From Coprococcus sp. (GTDB taxonomy: Bacteria > Bacillota > Clostridia > Lachnospirales > Lachnospiraceae): DNA of 64,000 nucleotides. The stretch covers positions 1-64,000 of the forward strand of contig JAGBHU010000038.1 of NCBI GenBank assembly GCA_017935345.1, read 5' to 3'. A model generated the notes under the pieces. It made no database searches, had not been told where the DNA came from, and worked only from the letters and a program-made list of their open reading frames with translations. This document shows positions 27,115-36,337 of the stretch, piece after piece. The translations under genes and the position numbers were made by a program. The first letter of the stretch is position 1; every line of letters starts with the position of its first letter.

Positions 27115-27720
27115 TTATTCATCTAAATCCAAATTCCCATCTACTACATTTGCAACAACTATATAATCAGCCGCCACAAAACCTGTGCTTCCGTCTTCCA
27201 AAACAATCTCTACCCAGTCTTCGGTTTCAGACTGAACCACATATACATCACCGATACTTGTTACCTGAAGCACATCGGCATCAGCCATTGCCTCCGCTCT
27301 CACTCTTACACCATCCGCTGTAAGCGTACCTTCTCTTTTCGAACTTTCATTCTGTTTTTCCGGCTCGCTATTATCGCCCACTGCATTTCCACCCGGCGAA
27401 GAAACAACCGACTTATTATCTCTTGACACCATCTGTGCACTGTTACTGCGAACCAAATCCATAACAACACCTATACTGGCATCACTCATCATCACAGCGT
27501 CATCCACTTCAATACTTACCTCTTCTGCAAGATAAAGCTCATCAGCAAATGGGTCTGAAGTCTCTCCATACCTGACAACAGCAAATACCATAACAGATAA
27601 TGCCACGACAAGGAGCGTCATCAGAACATTCTTTTTTATATATCGATAACTTAATACATTTCTTCTTAAATAATCGGAAACTCTGTTAAATCTCCTACGG
27701 GTTCTTTTCATATCATTCAA
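27115..27720 (-). CDS. Single-pass membrane protein with extracellular SH3-like domain
   Basis: A 201-residue protein. A basic cytoplasmic N-terminus (RTRRRFNRVSDYLRRN) precedes one membrane helix (about 33-50, LMTLLVVALSVMVFAVV), a low-complexity acidic/Ser-rich stretch and a C-terminal bacterial SH3 domain (about 130-192: TLTADGVRVRAEAMADADVL and WVEIVLEDGSTGFVAADYI). SH3 domains of this type bind peptidoglycan, so a cell-wall role is likely. It has its own promoter and terminator. Confidence 0.85.
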   Translation of the reverse strand: MNDMKRTRRRFNRVSDYLRRNVLSYRYIKKNVLMTLLVVALSVMVFAVVRYGETSDPFADELYLAEEVSIEVDDAVMMSDASIGVVMDLVRSNSAQMVSRDNKSVVSSPGGNAVGDNSEPEKQNESSKREGTLTADGVRVRAEAMADADVLQVTSIGDVYVVQSETEDWVEIVLEDGSTGFVAADYIVVANVVDGNLDLDE

Positions 27721-27816
27721 TCCTGTTTATCACATGTATTTCTCATATTTCATTTTCAAAAACATATGACCTGATTACATTACAAATTAATACAATATGT
27801 TACATTTCTGTTAAAT

Positions 27817-27845
27817 ATAATACTATGTATTACAATATGTGTCAA
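27817..27845 (-). promoter_or_regulatory. Promoter of the SH3-domain gene
   Basis: Minus strand: TTGACA (27840-27845), a 17-base spacer, TATTAT (27817-27822). The rest of 27846-28072 is AT-rich; a TATAAT at about 28031 may be the -10 of the divergent pseudouridine synthase gene. Confidence 0.75.
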
Positions 27846-28072
27846 CACTTCTATGCCACAAAATATGGTATTTTCTAGTAATTTGTATTAATTTTTACAC
27901 ATTCTATAGCTTATTTTTTTGTACAAAATGAATAAGTTTACGTAATATCTTTCCATAACTATTTTTTAACATTTTTGTCATATGTTACCACAATATATCT
28001 GACACACTATACCTTTTTCATTCTTTCTGCTATAATTGAAAGCAATAAACACCAGGGTAAATGAGGTAGAGT

Positions 28073-28798
28073 ATGATGCGTTTAGATAAATTTTTAGCTG
28101 ATATGGGAATCGGAACACGAAGTCAGGTCAAACAGATCATCAAAAAAGGACAGGTTCAGATAAACGGAACACGCTGCACAAGCGCCGATACCAAAATAGA
28201 TGAAAATAATGATGAAATTTCCTACAACGGAAAACTTCTTACCTATGAAAAAAACAGATATTATTTATTAAACAAGCCTGCCGGATATGTCTGTGCCAAC
28301 AGTGACAAGCTCCACAAAACCGTATTTGAACTTCTAAAGGGGGAACAGCTCAAAGGTCTGTTTACTGTAGGACGTCTGGATATCGATACGGAAGGTCTGC
28401 TTATCATCACAAATGACGGCAGCCTGTCTCATGAACTTCTGTCCCCGTCAAAGCATGTCAACAAAACCTACTATGCAAAAATCAACGGAATAGCAAATGA
28501 ATCACATGTCGAAGCATGTGCAAAAGGCATCGATATTGGTGACGACACACCTACCCAAAGTGCCTCACTTGTCATTCGAAAGACCAATGCCCAAAATAAT
28601 ACTTCTGAAATAGAACTTACAATAACCGAAGGCAGATATCATCAGGTTAAACGAATGTTCCATGCGCTGGGTATGGAAGTTACATATCTGAAACGCATAT
28701 CCATGGGGAATCTGAAGCTTGACGACAAACTCCCGTTAGGCAGCTTTCGCCGACTTACTGCCGGCGAAATAAATATGCTGTATTCCAATAAGTCATAA
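28073..28798 (+). CDS. RsuA-family rRNA pseudouridine synthase
   Basis: Converts a uridine in 16S (or 23S) rRNA to pseudouridine. The 241-residue protein has an S4 RNA-binding domain (1-48: RLDKFLADMGIGTRSQVKQ), then the catalytic domain with YLLNKPAGYVCAN and the active-site motif GRLDIDTEGLLIITNDG (Asp at about 104), and EGRYHQVKRMFHALG near the end. The short length and the TVFELLKGE region favour RsuA. Two ATG codons are adjacent (28073 and 28076); family members usually start MRLDKF, so 28076 may be correct. Ribosome-binding site GAGGTAGAG. Confidence 0.92.
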   Translation: MMRLDKFLADMGIGTRSQVKQIIKKGQVQINGTRCTSADTKIDENNDEISYNGKLLTYEKNRYYLLNKPAGYVCANSDKLHKTVFELLKGEQLKGLFTVGRLDIDTEGLLIITNDGSLSHELLSPSKHVNKTYYAKINGIANESHVEACAKGIDIGDDTPTQSASLVIRKTNAQNNTSEIELTITEGRYHQVKRMFHALGMEVTYLKRISMGNLKLDDKLPLGSFRRLTAGEINMLYSNKS

Positions 28799-28839
28799 AG
28801 CCATACGCTTTACCCCTGATTCTCCTGTGCAAATCTGTT

Positions 28840-29958
28840 TTACTCTGTTACAGATTCACCTTCCGTCAGAAACTTATCGATTCCATCTGCTATACCTTTT
28901 GCTATTTTGACCTGATACTCACTTGTCACAAGCAATGCCTCTTCGTCAGGATTCGTCATATATCCTACTTCAACAATCGTGACGGGAACCTTACTCCAAT
29001 TAATTCCGCTCATGGAATCAGTCTCCCATACGCCCTCCGACTTTGCTCCGGTTGCAGCAGAAAGTCCGTTCACAACATCTGTTGCAAGTGTTTTACATGC
29101 ACTATAGATATCTGAATTATATGGATTCTCATCTGTCTGACATACAGTCATACAGCCTGATGCGCTGCTGTCAGTCGAACCGTTTGTATGAATTCTGATA
29201 AATGCCGCCGCATCAAGATTATTTGCATATTCCGCTCTTGCAGCATTACTCATATCCACCTCATTGCTCGTTCTTATCATCTTGACCTCATATCCTCTTG
29301 CAGTAAGCTCCGTTTCAAGCTGTAATGCAATTTCAAGATTTAACTCATACTCCGCAATTCCCGTAGAAACGCCTGTATTTCCTGCCGAAGACTTCGCCTT
29401 CATTTCAGATGAACCCGGTCCTACCGGCTCTTCATCCGTATTTGGTGTAGCCTGATGCCCTGCATCGATTACAATAATCTTACCGTCACCTGTCGACGTC
29501 TGTCCGGTTGTTGGGTCTTTCTCCGTAGTGCCTTCCTCAGTTTCCTCTTCATCCTTCTCATCTGAAACGACTGTAAGATTCTCCGAGAATATATAACATG
29601 TATTTCCGTCTATAACGACCTTACTCCATTCTTCATTATAGCCGATTCTTTCTACCTCAACATCATTTGCAAGCTGCTGATAAATATCCCCATCCGTCGA
29701 CGGAGACAATCTGACATTTACATAATCCGTCGTTTTGACGGTCTGCTTAACGATGGTAAATCCGTCTTCATCCACCGTAGGCTCCGGTTCCGTCGTAGCC
29801 TCCGTAGTCGTTATTGCTTCCGTGGTTGCTTCCGTCGTTGCTTCTGTCGTGGTTTTCTTCTTTTCATTTTCCGTTTTATCTTTACCGCAGCCGGTCAGTG
29901 AAAACGCCAGTATCAAAACGAGCATACAGGCAATAACTCTCATATATCCTTTCCTCAT
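28840..29958 (-). CDS. N-acetylmuramoyl-L-alanine amidase lipoprotein with SH3 domain
   Basis: Cuts the bond between N-acetylmuramic acid and the stem peptide. From ATG 29958 (5 bases after AGGAGG; an in-frame ATG further up at 30030 lacks such a site) the 372-residue protein begins with a lipoprotein signal (LAFSLTGC), a Thr/Glu/Ala linker (TTEATTEATTEAITTTEA), an SH3 domain (about 75-135) and an Amidase_3 domain (about 155-365). The zinc ligands and catalytic residues are visible: VIDAGHQATPN, a glutamate in GIAEYELNLEIALQLE, RIHTNGS and the final VEVGYMTNPDEE. Confidence 0.93.
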   Translation of the reverse strand: MRKGYMRVIACMLVLILAFSLTGCGKDKTENEKKKTTTEATTEATTEAITTTEATTEPEPTVDEDGFTIVKQTVKTTDYVNVRLSPSTDGDIYQQLANDVEVERIGYNEEWSKVVIDGNTCYIFSENLTVVSDEKDEEETEEGTTEKDPTTGQTSTGDGKIIVIDAGHQATPNTDEEPVGPGSSEMKAKSSAGNTGVSTGIAEYELNLEIALQLETELTARGYEVKMIRTSNEVDMSNAARAEYANNLDAAAFIRIHTNGSTDSSASGCMTVCQTDENPYNSDIYSACKTLATDVVNGLSAATGAKSEGVWETDSMSGINWSKVPVTIVEVGYMTNPDEEALLVTSEYQVKIAKGIADGIDKFLTEGESVTE

Positions 29959-30126
29959 AAGTACCTCCTCATATATCCGTTTTTGCACCATACAGTGATT
30001 CATTTCTGCTTTCTTATGGTTCGCATACATTCACAAAATGTCTGCTCCGCAGACGCTTGATTCACTCATATTCACGTAAAATATATGGCTCATTTTATCA
30101 CAACCTACATCAATTAACAAGTCCCC

Positions 30127-30170
30127 CCGAAACGGTACAGCTTGATACTCCGAAACGGTGCAGATTGATA
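30127..30170. repeat. Tandem 21-base direct repeat
   Basis: CCGAAACGGTACAGCTTGATA (30127-30147) recurs at 30150-30170 with two changes, spaced 23 bases. It lies between the amidase gene and the M18 peptidase gene, 27 bases after the latter's stop codon. Possible protein-binding site or remnant. Confidence 0.5.
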
Positions 30171-30196
30171 GCGCTGTTGCCCGCCGGATATTTACT

Positions 30197-31447
30197 TTAC
30201 GAGAATACTGCCCTTATCAGCTTACACAACTGTCTGTAATCTTCCACGGCTCCAAGTTCTCTTGCGGAATGCATGGCAAGAACGGGGATTCCCATATCAA
30301 CTGCCATTACCGGAATATACGAAGAGATGATAGGTCCTAAGGTCTGACCGCCTGCCATACCGGACTTGTTCACCTGACGCTGCACTTTGATATCGAATTT
30401 CTCTGCAAGTGCCATAATCACCGCCGAAGCTTCGCTGTCTGTCACATACCGCTGGCTTGCGCTGGATTTCAACACGACCCCGCCTCCCAGGTTCACAGGA
30501 TTGGTAGGGTCTGCCTTTTCCGTATAATTAGGGTGGACTCCATGAGCGACATCAAGAGACATCATAAAGGTATGCTGATAAATATCTGCCTTTTTTGCAT
30601 CTGACATTCCGAGTGATTTCAATATCCTGTCTATGATACTTCCCATCATGACCGAATCCGCCCCCTGCTTAGAACGGCTGCCAATTTCCTCATTGTCAAA
30701 TAATGTGATTACATTCATACTGTCCGCCGCAGGTTCTGTCCCACTCATCTCCATCAATGCTGCTACCGAAGATATATCATCGATTCTGGGTGCACTTATC
30801 ATCTGTTCACCGATTCCCACATAGGATGCCTTATCCATATTGTACAAATACAAATCATAATCCAAAATATGTGATGCATCCAGCTTCATATCAGAAGCGA
30901 CCACATCTATGATATTTCCTCTCTTCTCTAAATCATAGAGTGGAATAAGCTCCTTTTGCGGCTCTACTTTTCCCGGCTTGTCATCTCTCTTTAAATGCGG
31001 TGCAAGACTTGGTACAACAAATAAAGGCTTCTCCGATTGATATAATTGAACCTTTGGCTCAAACGGATTTTCTCCCTTCAACACAACCTTTCCCGCCAGT
31101 CCAAGAGGTCTGTCAAACCATGTCTCCATAATCAGTCCTCCATATGGTTCAACATTTGCCATATGATACCCTGCTCTTATCATATCGGGATTGCTCTTTA
31201 ACTTAAGACACGGAAAGTCCGTATGGGCTATACCGATTCTAAGTTTTTCCACCTTTTCTCCAATAGAAAACGCCAGCAGCATTGAGCCATACGGAATCGT
31301 ATAATATCTGCCATTTGGCTGTAACTCCCACACTTCTCCCGTTTCCAGCTTCCGATAACCGTTTTCCTGCAAATGCTTTTCACAGACTGCTGTCGTATGA
31401 AACTGCGTAACACAGTTATCCAAATAATCAAATAATGTATTGCTCAT
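30197..31447 (-). CDS. M18-family aminopeptidase
   Basis: A 416-residue zinc aminopeptidase of the M18 (aspartyl aminopeptidase) family. Metal- and catalysis-related segments are in order: GIAHTDFPCLKLK (about 72-84), APRIDDISSVAALM (about 224-237), TLFDNEEIGSRSKQGAD (about 255), SLDVAHGVHPNYTEK (about 305) and a C-terminal MHSARELGAVEDYRQL. It releases N-terminal, often acidic, residues from peptides in the cytoplasm. Monocistronic on the minus strand; ATG 31447 follows AGGAGG. Confidence 0.92.
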   Translation of the reverse strand: MSNTLFDYLDNCVTQFHTTAVCEKHLQENGYRKLETGEVWELQPNGRYYTIPYGSMLLAFSIGEKVEKLRIGIAHTDFPCLKLKSNPDMIRAGYHMANVEPYGGLIMETWFDRPLGLAGKVVLKGENPFEPKVQLYQSEKPLFVVPSLAPHLKRDDKPGKVEPQKELIPLYDLEKRGNIIDVVASDMKLDASHILDYDLYLYNMDKASYVGIGEQMISAPRIDDISSVAALMEMSGTEPAADSMNVITLFDNEEIGSRSKQGADSVMMGSIIDRILKSLGMSDAKKADIYQHTFMMSLDVAHGVHPNYTEKADPTNPVNLGGGVVLKSSASQRYVTDSEASAVIMALAEKFDIKVQRQVNKSGMAGGQTLGPIISSYIPVMAVDMGIPVLAMHSARELGAVEDYRQLCKLIRAVFS

Positions 31448-31588
31448 ACTTTCTACACCTCCTACATACCATATATCTAATTTTCAAATACGCCATTTAT
31501 TCTGACTCATTAAGTGTTTACATTATTTTCCTATTATAAACGCTGCAATACCATTTCGCAAATATTTCCTCAATACCACAGTTTCCTC

Positions 31589-31617
31589 TTGCACACTTTA
31601 ACGTATTAAATTATAAT
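31589..31617 (+). promoter_or_regulatory. tyrA promoter
   Basis: TTGCAC (31589-31594), a 17-base spacer and a perfect TATAAT (31612-31617), 43 bases before the tyrA ATG. Confidence 0.8.
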
Positions 31618-31660
31618 CTCCATATACCATAAATACTTGTGAAATGCGAGGAGCAAATAG

Positions 31661-32755
31661 ATGATAGATTTTAAAATCGGTTTTATAGGTCTGGGACTTA
31701 TCGGAGGCTCAGTTGCAAAATCAATCAAAAGGATTTTTCCTGATTACTATATAGTTGCCATGGATAACAATGAAGCTACCCTTAAAATGGCACAGTCAGA
31801 GGGCATATTGAATGCTTATACAAACAATATTTTAGAAATTGCAGATTGTAACTATATTTTTCTCTGTGCCCCCGTTCATTATAACATCGAATATCTAAAA
31901 CAACTGAAACCCTATCTTGCCGACTCTACCATTCTTTCCGATGTAGGCAGCGTCAAGCTGGATATCTATACAGCGGTAAATGATTTGGAGCTTGGCAGAT
32001 ATTTTATAGGCGGTCATCCTATGGTAGGCTCGGAGCGTTCAGGATATGATGCTGCATCCGACAGATTAATAGAAAATGCATATTATTTCATCACACCATC
32101 TGATACGGTTTCACCTGATAAGATTGAAGAATTTATGACATTTATCGGAGACCTTGGAGCTATCCCTATCAGATACTCTCCTGCTGAGCATGACCGTATT
32201 ACTTCGTATATCAGCCATGTCCCTCATGTTATTGCTGCCTCCCTTGTGAATCTTGTTAAAAATGCAGACACGTCTGATGGCATATTTAAGTCACTTGCCG
32301 CAGGAGGTTTTAAGGATATCACACGTATTGCGTCTTCCAATCCTGTTGTATGGGAGCATATCCTTTTAAGCAATCCTGACAATATCATAACCGGTCTGAA
32401 GGAATATATTGAGCTTATCGAAAAAATAATATATGATATAAAACAGGGCAATGCCAAAGGCATTAACAGTTTTTTTGACAGCTCACGAAACTACAGGGAT
32501 TCCATACCAAACAATACAAGCGGTGTTATTCGTATGCACCACGAATTATTTGTAGATATTCCTGACGAACCGGGTGCACTGGCAAAGGTAACCGTGGCAT
32601 TGGCCAATGCCAATATCAACCTCAAGAATTTCGGCGTATCACACAACAGGGAAGATGAAGAAGGTGTACTCCGATTATCCTTCTATGACGCTATTGCAAG
32701 GGAAAATGCACAAAACATCCTGCATGAAGCAGGCTATAAAATATATAACCGGTAA
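31661..32755 (+). CDS. tyrA: Prephenate dehydrogenase with ACT domain
   Basis: Oxidises prephenate to 4-hydroxyphenylpyruvate for tyrosine. The 364-residue protein has an N-terminal Rossmann fold (IGFIGLGLIGGSVAKSI, residues 5-21), active-site segment GGHPMVGSERSGYDAA and SHVPHVIAASL, and a C-terminal ACT domain (about 288-360: FVDIPDEPGALAKVTVAL), through which tyrosine feedback would act. It precedes aroA by 130 bases on the same strand, so aromatic amino-acid genes are grouped here. Confidence 0.94.
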   Translation: MIDFKIGFIGLGLIGGSVAKSIKRIFPDYYIVAMDNNEATLKMAQSEGILNAYTNNILEIADCNYIFLCAPVHYNIEYLKQLKPYLADSTILSDVGSVKLDIYTAVNDLELGRYFIGGHPMVGSERSGYDAASDRLIENAYYFITPSDTVSPDKIEEFMTFIGDLGAIPIRYSPAEHDRITSYISHVPHVIAASLVNLVKNADTSDGIFKSLAAGGFKDITRIASSNPVVWEHILLSNPDNIITGLKEYIELIEKIIYDIKQGNAKGINSFFDSSRNYRDSIPNNTSGVIRMHHELFVDIPDEPGALAKVTVALANANINLKNFGVSHNREDEEGVLRLSFYDAIARENAQNILHEAGYKIYNR

Positions 32756-32885
32756 AAAGAAAACCGATATATAAATATGCAGCAGATGGCAATCGGACCA
32801 CCTGTTTAAAAGCAAATTACATACAGTTTATATGCTTATCAAACTGTCAAATATTCAGTACATTATAAATTAAGGTGGAGCAATT

Positions 32886-34163
32886 ATGATATTCAAAAAA
32901 GTAAACAAATTAAATGGTGAATTAAATATACCCGGAGACAAGTCCGTATCCCACAGAAGTATTATGCTGGGTTCACTGGCAGAAGGCATTACGGAAGTAC
33001 ATGGCTTTTTAAACGGCGCAGACTGCATTTCTTCCATGAACTGTTTTAGACAAATGGGTGTGGATATCAGATATGACGGCAACATCGTAACCATATATGG
33101 AAACGGACTTACAGGTCTGAAAGCGCCTGCTGCCACCCTTGATGTAGGAAACAGTGGAACCACTACCAGACTGATGTCAGGTATCCTTGCCGCCCAACCA
33201 TTTGAAAGCCGGATTATAGGTGATGCTTCCATTTGCAAAAGACCTATGAAACGTATCATGACACCTCTGCGGATGATGGGTGCAGATATTACATCTGAGC
33301 TTGGAAATGACTGTGCTCCTCTTATTATAAAAGGAACGACTTTAAAAGGAATTCATTATGACTCACCTGTCGCATCAGCACAGGTAAAATCCTGTATCCT
33401 TCTTGCAGGCTTATATGCAGATGGAGAAACAAGTGTAACCGAGCCATATGTATCACGCAATCATACAGAATTAATGTTCGAATCCTTCGGCGTACCTGTA
33501 TCAGTATCCGGTACTACCGTTACCATAAACGCTGCGCAAAAGCTCATCGGACAGAAAATTATGGTTCCGGGAGATATATCATCGGCAGCATATTTTATCG
33601 TTGCAGGACTTATTACCCCCAACTCCTGTATTACAATTAAAAATGTGGGTATCAATCCTACAAGAGACGGAATTATTGAAGTCGTAAAGAAAATGGGTGG
33701 TAATATATCCTATTCAAATGTTTCAAATGACGTAGGTGAACCTACAGCCGATATAACGGTACGCACCTCAAGCCTGAAGGGCTGCACGATTGAGGGTGAA
33801 GTAATACCAAAGCTTATTGATGAAATTCCGGTCATAGCCGTTCTTGCCTGTTTTGCAGAAGGCACCACCGTGATTAAGGATGCCGCCGAGCTTAAGGTAA
33901 AGGAATCCAACAGAATTGATGTAATGGTAAATAACCTTTCAGCTATGGGGGCTGATATTACCGCTACGGAAGACGGCATGATTATAAATGGAGGACGTGA
34001 ACTGCACGGTACCGTCATCGACAGTATGATGGACCACCGAATCGCCATGAGTTTTGCGATTGCAGGGTTAAATGCAGACGGGGAAACAAAAATAGAAGGC
34101 AGTGAGGTTGTAAACATATCCTACCCTACCTTCTATGATGATTTGAAAGCGATGATGAATTAG
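32886..34163 (+). CDS. aroA: EPSP synthase (3-phosphoshikimate 1-carboxyvinyltransferase)
   Basis: Makes 5-enolpyruvylshikimate-3-phosphate in the shikimate pathway. The 425-residue protein shows both signature regions: GDKSVSHRSIMLGSLAEG (residues 18-35) and LDVGNSGTTTRLMSGIL, then RPMKRIMTPLRMMGA, QVKSCILLAGLYADGET and the C-terminal KVKESNRIDVM and DHRIAMSFAIAG. The alanine/glycine pattern LDVGNSGTTTR is of the class common in Gram-positive bacteria; glyphosate sensitivity cannot be inferred. ATG 32886 follows AAGGTGGAG. No clear terminator follows. Confidence 0.96.
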   Translation: MIFKKVNKLNGELNIPGDKSVSHRSIMLGSLAEGITEVHGFLNGADCISSMNCFRQMGVDIRYDGNIVTIYGNGLTGLKAPAATLDVGNSGTTTRLMSGILAAQPFESRIIGDASICKRPMKRIMTPLRMMGADITSELGNDCAPLIIKGTTLKGIHYDSPVASAQVKSCILLAGLYADGETSVTEPYVSRNHTELMFESFGVPVSVSGTTVTINAAQKLIGQKIMVPGDISSAAYFIVAGLITPNSCITIKNVGINPTRDGIIEVVKKMGGNISYSNVSNDVGEPTADITVRTSSLKGCTIEGEVIPKLIDEIPVIAVLACFAEGTTVIKDAAELKVKESNRIDVMVNNLSAMGADITATEDGMIINGGRELHGTVIDSMMDHRIAMSFAIAGLNADGETKIEGSEVVNISYPTFYDDLKAMMN

Positions 34164-34187
34164 CGCTTATTTAGCGAATTACAGAAT

Positions 34188-34715
34188 CTAGAATAATCCA
34201 AACACTCCTGCGAAAAGCCATACAACAAAGATACAATATAACAGCATCAGTGCTGATAAAACCATACCGATAATACTGCATATGCTGCCTGCTTTTGCAA
34301 ATTGATTCTGTACTCCGCCACTCTGCGCCTTCGACTGCTTTGCCATAATAAATCCTATGATACCACATATAAGACCGACGATACCATATGTCCAGCAAAG
34401 TATAATACTGCATATACCAAGTACCATTGCTGCAATACCTTTGCCCTGTCCCGGATCAGGCATCCCTGAACCTCCATATGGCGACTGCATTGGATATCCG
34501 TTCTGATACGGCTGCTGTCCATACATATTCTGATTGCCATACATGTTGCCCTGAGTATTATACATATTCTGTCCATCATATGTATTTTGCGTATTATACA
34601 TATTCTGTCCGTCATATGTACCCTGTGTATGATACATATCCTGACCGTTATTTGTGGTCTGGGTATTCCACATATCCTGACCTGAATATGGGTTATTCTG
34701 TGTATTGTTATCCAT
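34188..34715 (-). CDS. DUF4190-type membrane protein with N-terminal tandem repeats
   Basis: A 175-residue protein. The first 60 or so residues are Asn/Gln/Tyr-rich tandem repeats based on NTQNTYDGQNMY, encoded by repeated roughly 36-45 bp units between about 34540 and 34690. These are followed by a glycine/proline segment and two membrane helices (about 95-118 and 143-170) typical of DUF4190 proteins. The repeats may vary in number between strains. It is followed upstream in the operon direction by the DUF2752 gene (20-base gap). Function unknown. Confidence 0.8.
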   Translation of the reverse strand: MDNNTQNNPYSGQDMWNTQTTNNGQDMYHTQGTYDGQNMYNTQNTYDGQNMYNTQGNMYGNQNMYGQQPYQNGYPMQSPYGGSGMPDPGQGKGIAAMVLGICSIILCWTYGIVGLICGIIGFIMAKQSKAQSGGVQNQFAKAGSICSIIGMVLSALMLLYCIFVVWLFAGVFGLF

Positions 34716-34734
34716 ATTTCTTTTTCCTCTCCCT

Positions 34735-35166
34735 TTATATTTTATATCCCGGAATCGCCAGTTTTAAAATATACTGTACTATATATATTGCAAGACCGGC
34801 TATCCAATACCAGTTATGCCAACCAAGTCCTCTAATCCGCCCTTTGGTAAGCTGCTGAAGCGACTGTGAAACAAAAAATATTACACATAAAACTACTATA
34901 TAAATAACTGCCGCATGATAGTACAAACTTTTCAATATCTGTCCATGTAATAAACAGATTACAGCTCTTGTACCTCCACAGCTCGGACAGGGAAGACCTG
35001 ATACTTCTTTAAATTTGCAGGTCATCATATCCGCAAATGCCGGTACATTTCTGCATAGTATCATAAATAAGCCTGTCAGAACAGTAATTGCCATTACTGT
35101 AATAATCTCTGCAATATATATCGATTTTTCCGGTTCATTCAGATATATCAGTCGTTTTTTCTTCAT
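34735..35166 (-). CDS. DUF2752 membrane protein
   Basis: A 143-residue protein with three or four membrane helices and the DUF2752 signature CPSCGGTRAVICLLHGQ (about 61-77), whose two cysteines suggest metal binding or a disulfide. Such proteins are often encoded beside DUF4190/TM2-type proteins, as here. It is basic at the N-terminus (KKKRLIYLNEPEKS). Biochemical role unknown. Confidence 0.85.
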   Translation of the reverse strand: MKKKRLIYLNEPEKSIYIAEIITVMAITVLTGLFMILCRNVPAFADMMTCKFKEVSGLPCPSCGGTRAVICLLHGQILKSLYYHAAVIYIVVLCVIFFVSQSLQQLTKGRIRGLGWHNWYWIAGLAIYIVQYILKLAIPGYKI

Positions 35167-35253
35167 ATTTCAATTATAATATAGGCGTACACATATTTTC
35201 AATACTATTTATTGACAAAATCCTGATTTCCCAATATTACAGCATCATACGCC

Positions 35254-36318
35254 CTAAATGATCAGCATGGCATCGCCAAAAGAAAAAAATCTGTATCGCT
35301 CCCTGACTGCCTCTTCATAAGCCTCCAGTATCTTTTCACGGTCATACAATGCGGAAACAAGCATAAGTAATGTTGACTCAGGAAGATGGAAGTTGGTAAT
35401 CAGGCTGTCAACGACCTTAAATTTGTACCCCGGATAGATAAATATATCCGTCCAGCCGCTTACCGCTCTTACATGTCCCATCTCGTTGCCTGCTGTTTCC
35501 AAAGTTCTCGTGCTTGTTGTTCCTACTGATATAATGCGTCCGCCATGATCCTTGGTAGAATTGATGATTTCTGCCGTATCTTCATCTATCATATAGAATT
35601 CCGAATGCATATGGTGGTCAAGAATATTCTCCTCTTTTACCGGTCTGAAGGTGCCAAGCCCTACATGAAGCGTTACACGGGCAATTTTTACCCCTTTTTC
35701 TTCTATCTGACGAAGCAAATCATTGGTAAAATGAAGTCCCGCCGTAGGTGCCGCCGCAGAACCGTCATGCTTCGCATATACCGTCTGATATCTGGATTTA
35801 TCCTCCAGCTTGTGTGTGATATATGGTGGAAGCGGCATTTGACCAAGCTCATCAAGTATTTCCTCAAATATCCCTTCATATTCAAATCTGATGAACCGGT
35901 TTCCCTCCTCCACGATATCGATAACCTCTCCGACCAGCTTACCTGTTATCCTGCCTGTTATTTCATCGGGAATATTGCTCTCCGCACCAAATACGATTCT
36001 GGCTCCGACTCTTGCCTTCCTGCCCGGCTTTACCAAGGTCTCCCATGTGCAGTCATCCTTCCGCTTCAGAAGAAGAACCTCAATCGCTGCACCGGTGTCC
36101 TCCTTGAAGCCCATCAGTCTTGCCGGAATTACCTTTGTATCATTAATGACAAGGCAATCCCCGGGATTCAAATAATCTATAACATCATAAAAATGCCTGT
36201 GTTGTATCGTTCCTTTTGCCCTGTCCAAAACCATCAGTCTGGACTCGCTTCTCCTCGCCAGCGGGTCCTGTGCGATAAGCTCCTGCGGCAAATCATATTT
36301 AAAATCTGACAATTTCAT
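35254..36318 (-). CDS. queA: S-adenosylmethionine:tRNA ribosyltransferase-isomerase
   Basis: Makes epoxyqueuosine in tRNA by adding the ribosyl part of SAM to preQ1. The 354-residue protein opens with [19 protein letters not shown] and carries [29 protein letters not shown] (about 165-181) and [15 protein letters not shown], all standard. Complete. Its start is 19 bases after the pheT stop, so it may be read through from pheST. No tgt or ruvAB is seen next to it. Confidence 0.95.
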   Translation of the reverse strand: MKLSDFKYDLPQELIAQDPLARRSESRLMVLDRAKGTIQHRHFYDVIDYLNPGDCLVINDTKVIPARLMGFKEDTGAAIEVLLLKRKDDCTWETLVKPGRKARVGARIVFGAESNIPDEITGRITGKLVGEVIDIVEEGNRFIRFEYEGIFEEILDELGQMPLPPYITHKLEDKSRYQTVYAKHDGSAAAPTAGLHFTNDLLRQIEEKGVKIARVTLHVGLGTFRPVKEENILDHHMHSEFYMIDEDTAEIINSTKDHGGRIISVGTTSTRTLETAGNEMGHVRAVSGWTDIFIYPGYKFKVVDSLITNFHLPESTLLMLVSALYDREKILEAYEEAVRERYRFFSFGDAMLII

Positions 36319-36337
36319 ACATATTTCCTCTATAAGC

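Noticed and set aside
28840..30030. Amidase start at 30030
   Set aside because: It would put 24 hydrophilic residues before the lipoprotein signal; ATG 29958 has an AGGAGG site at the right distance.
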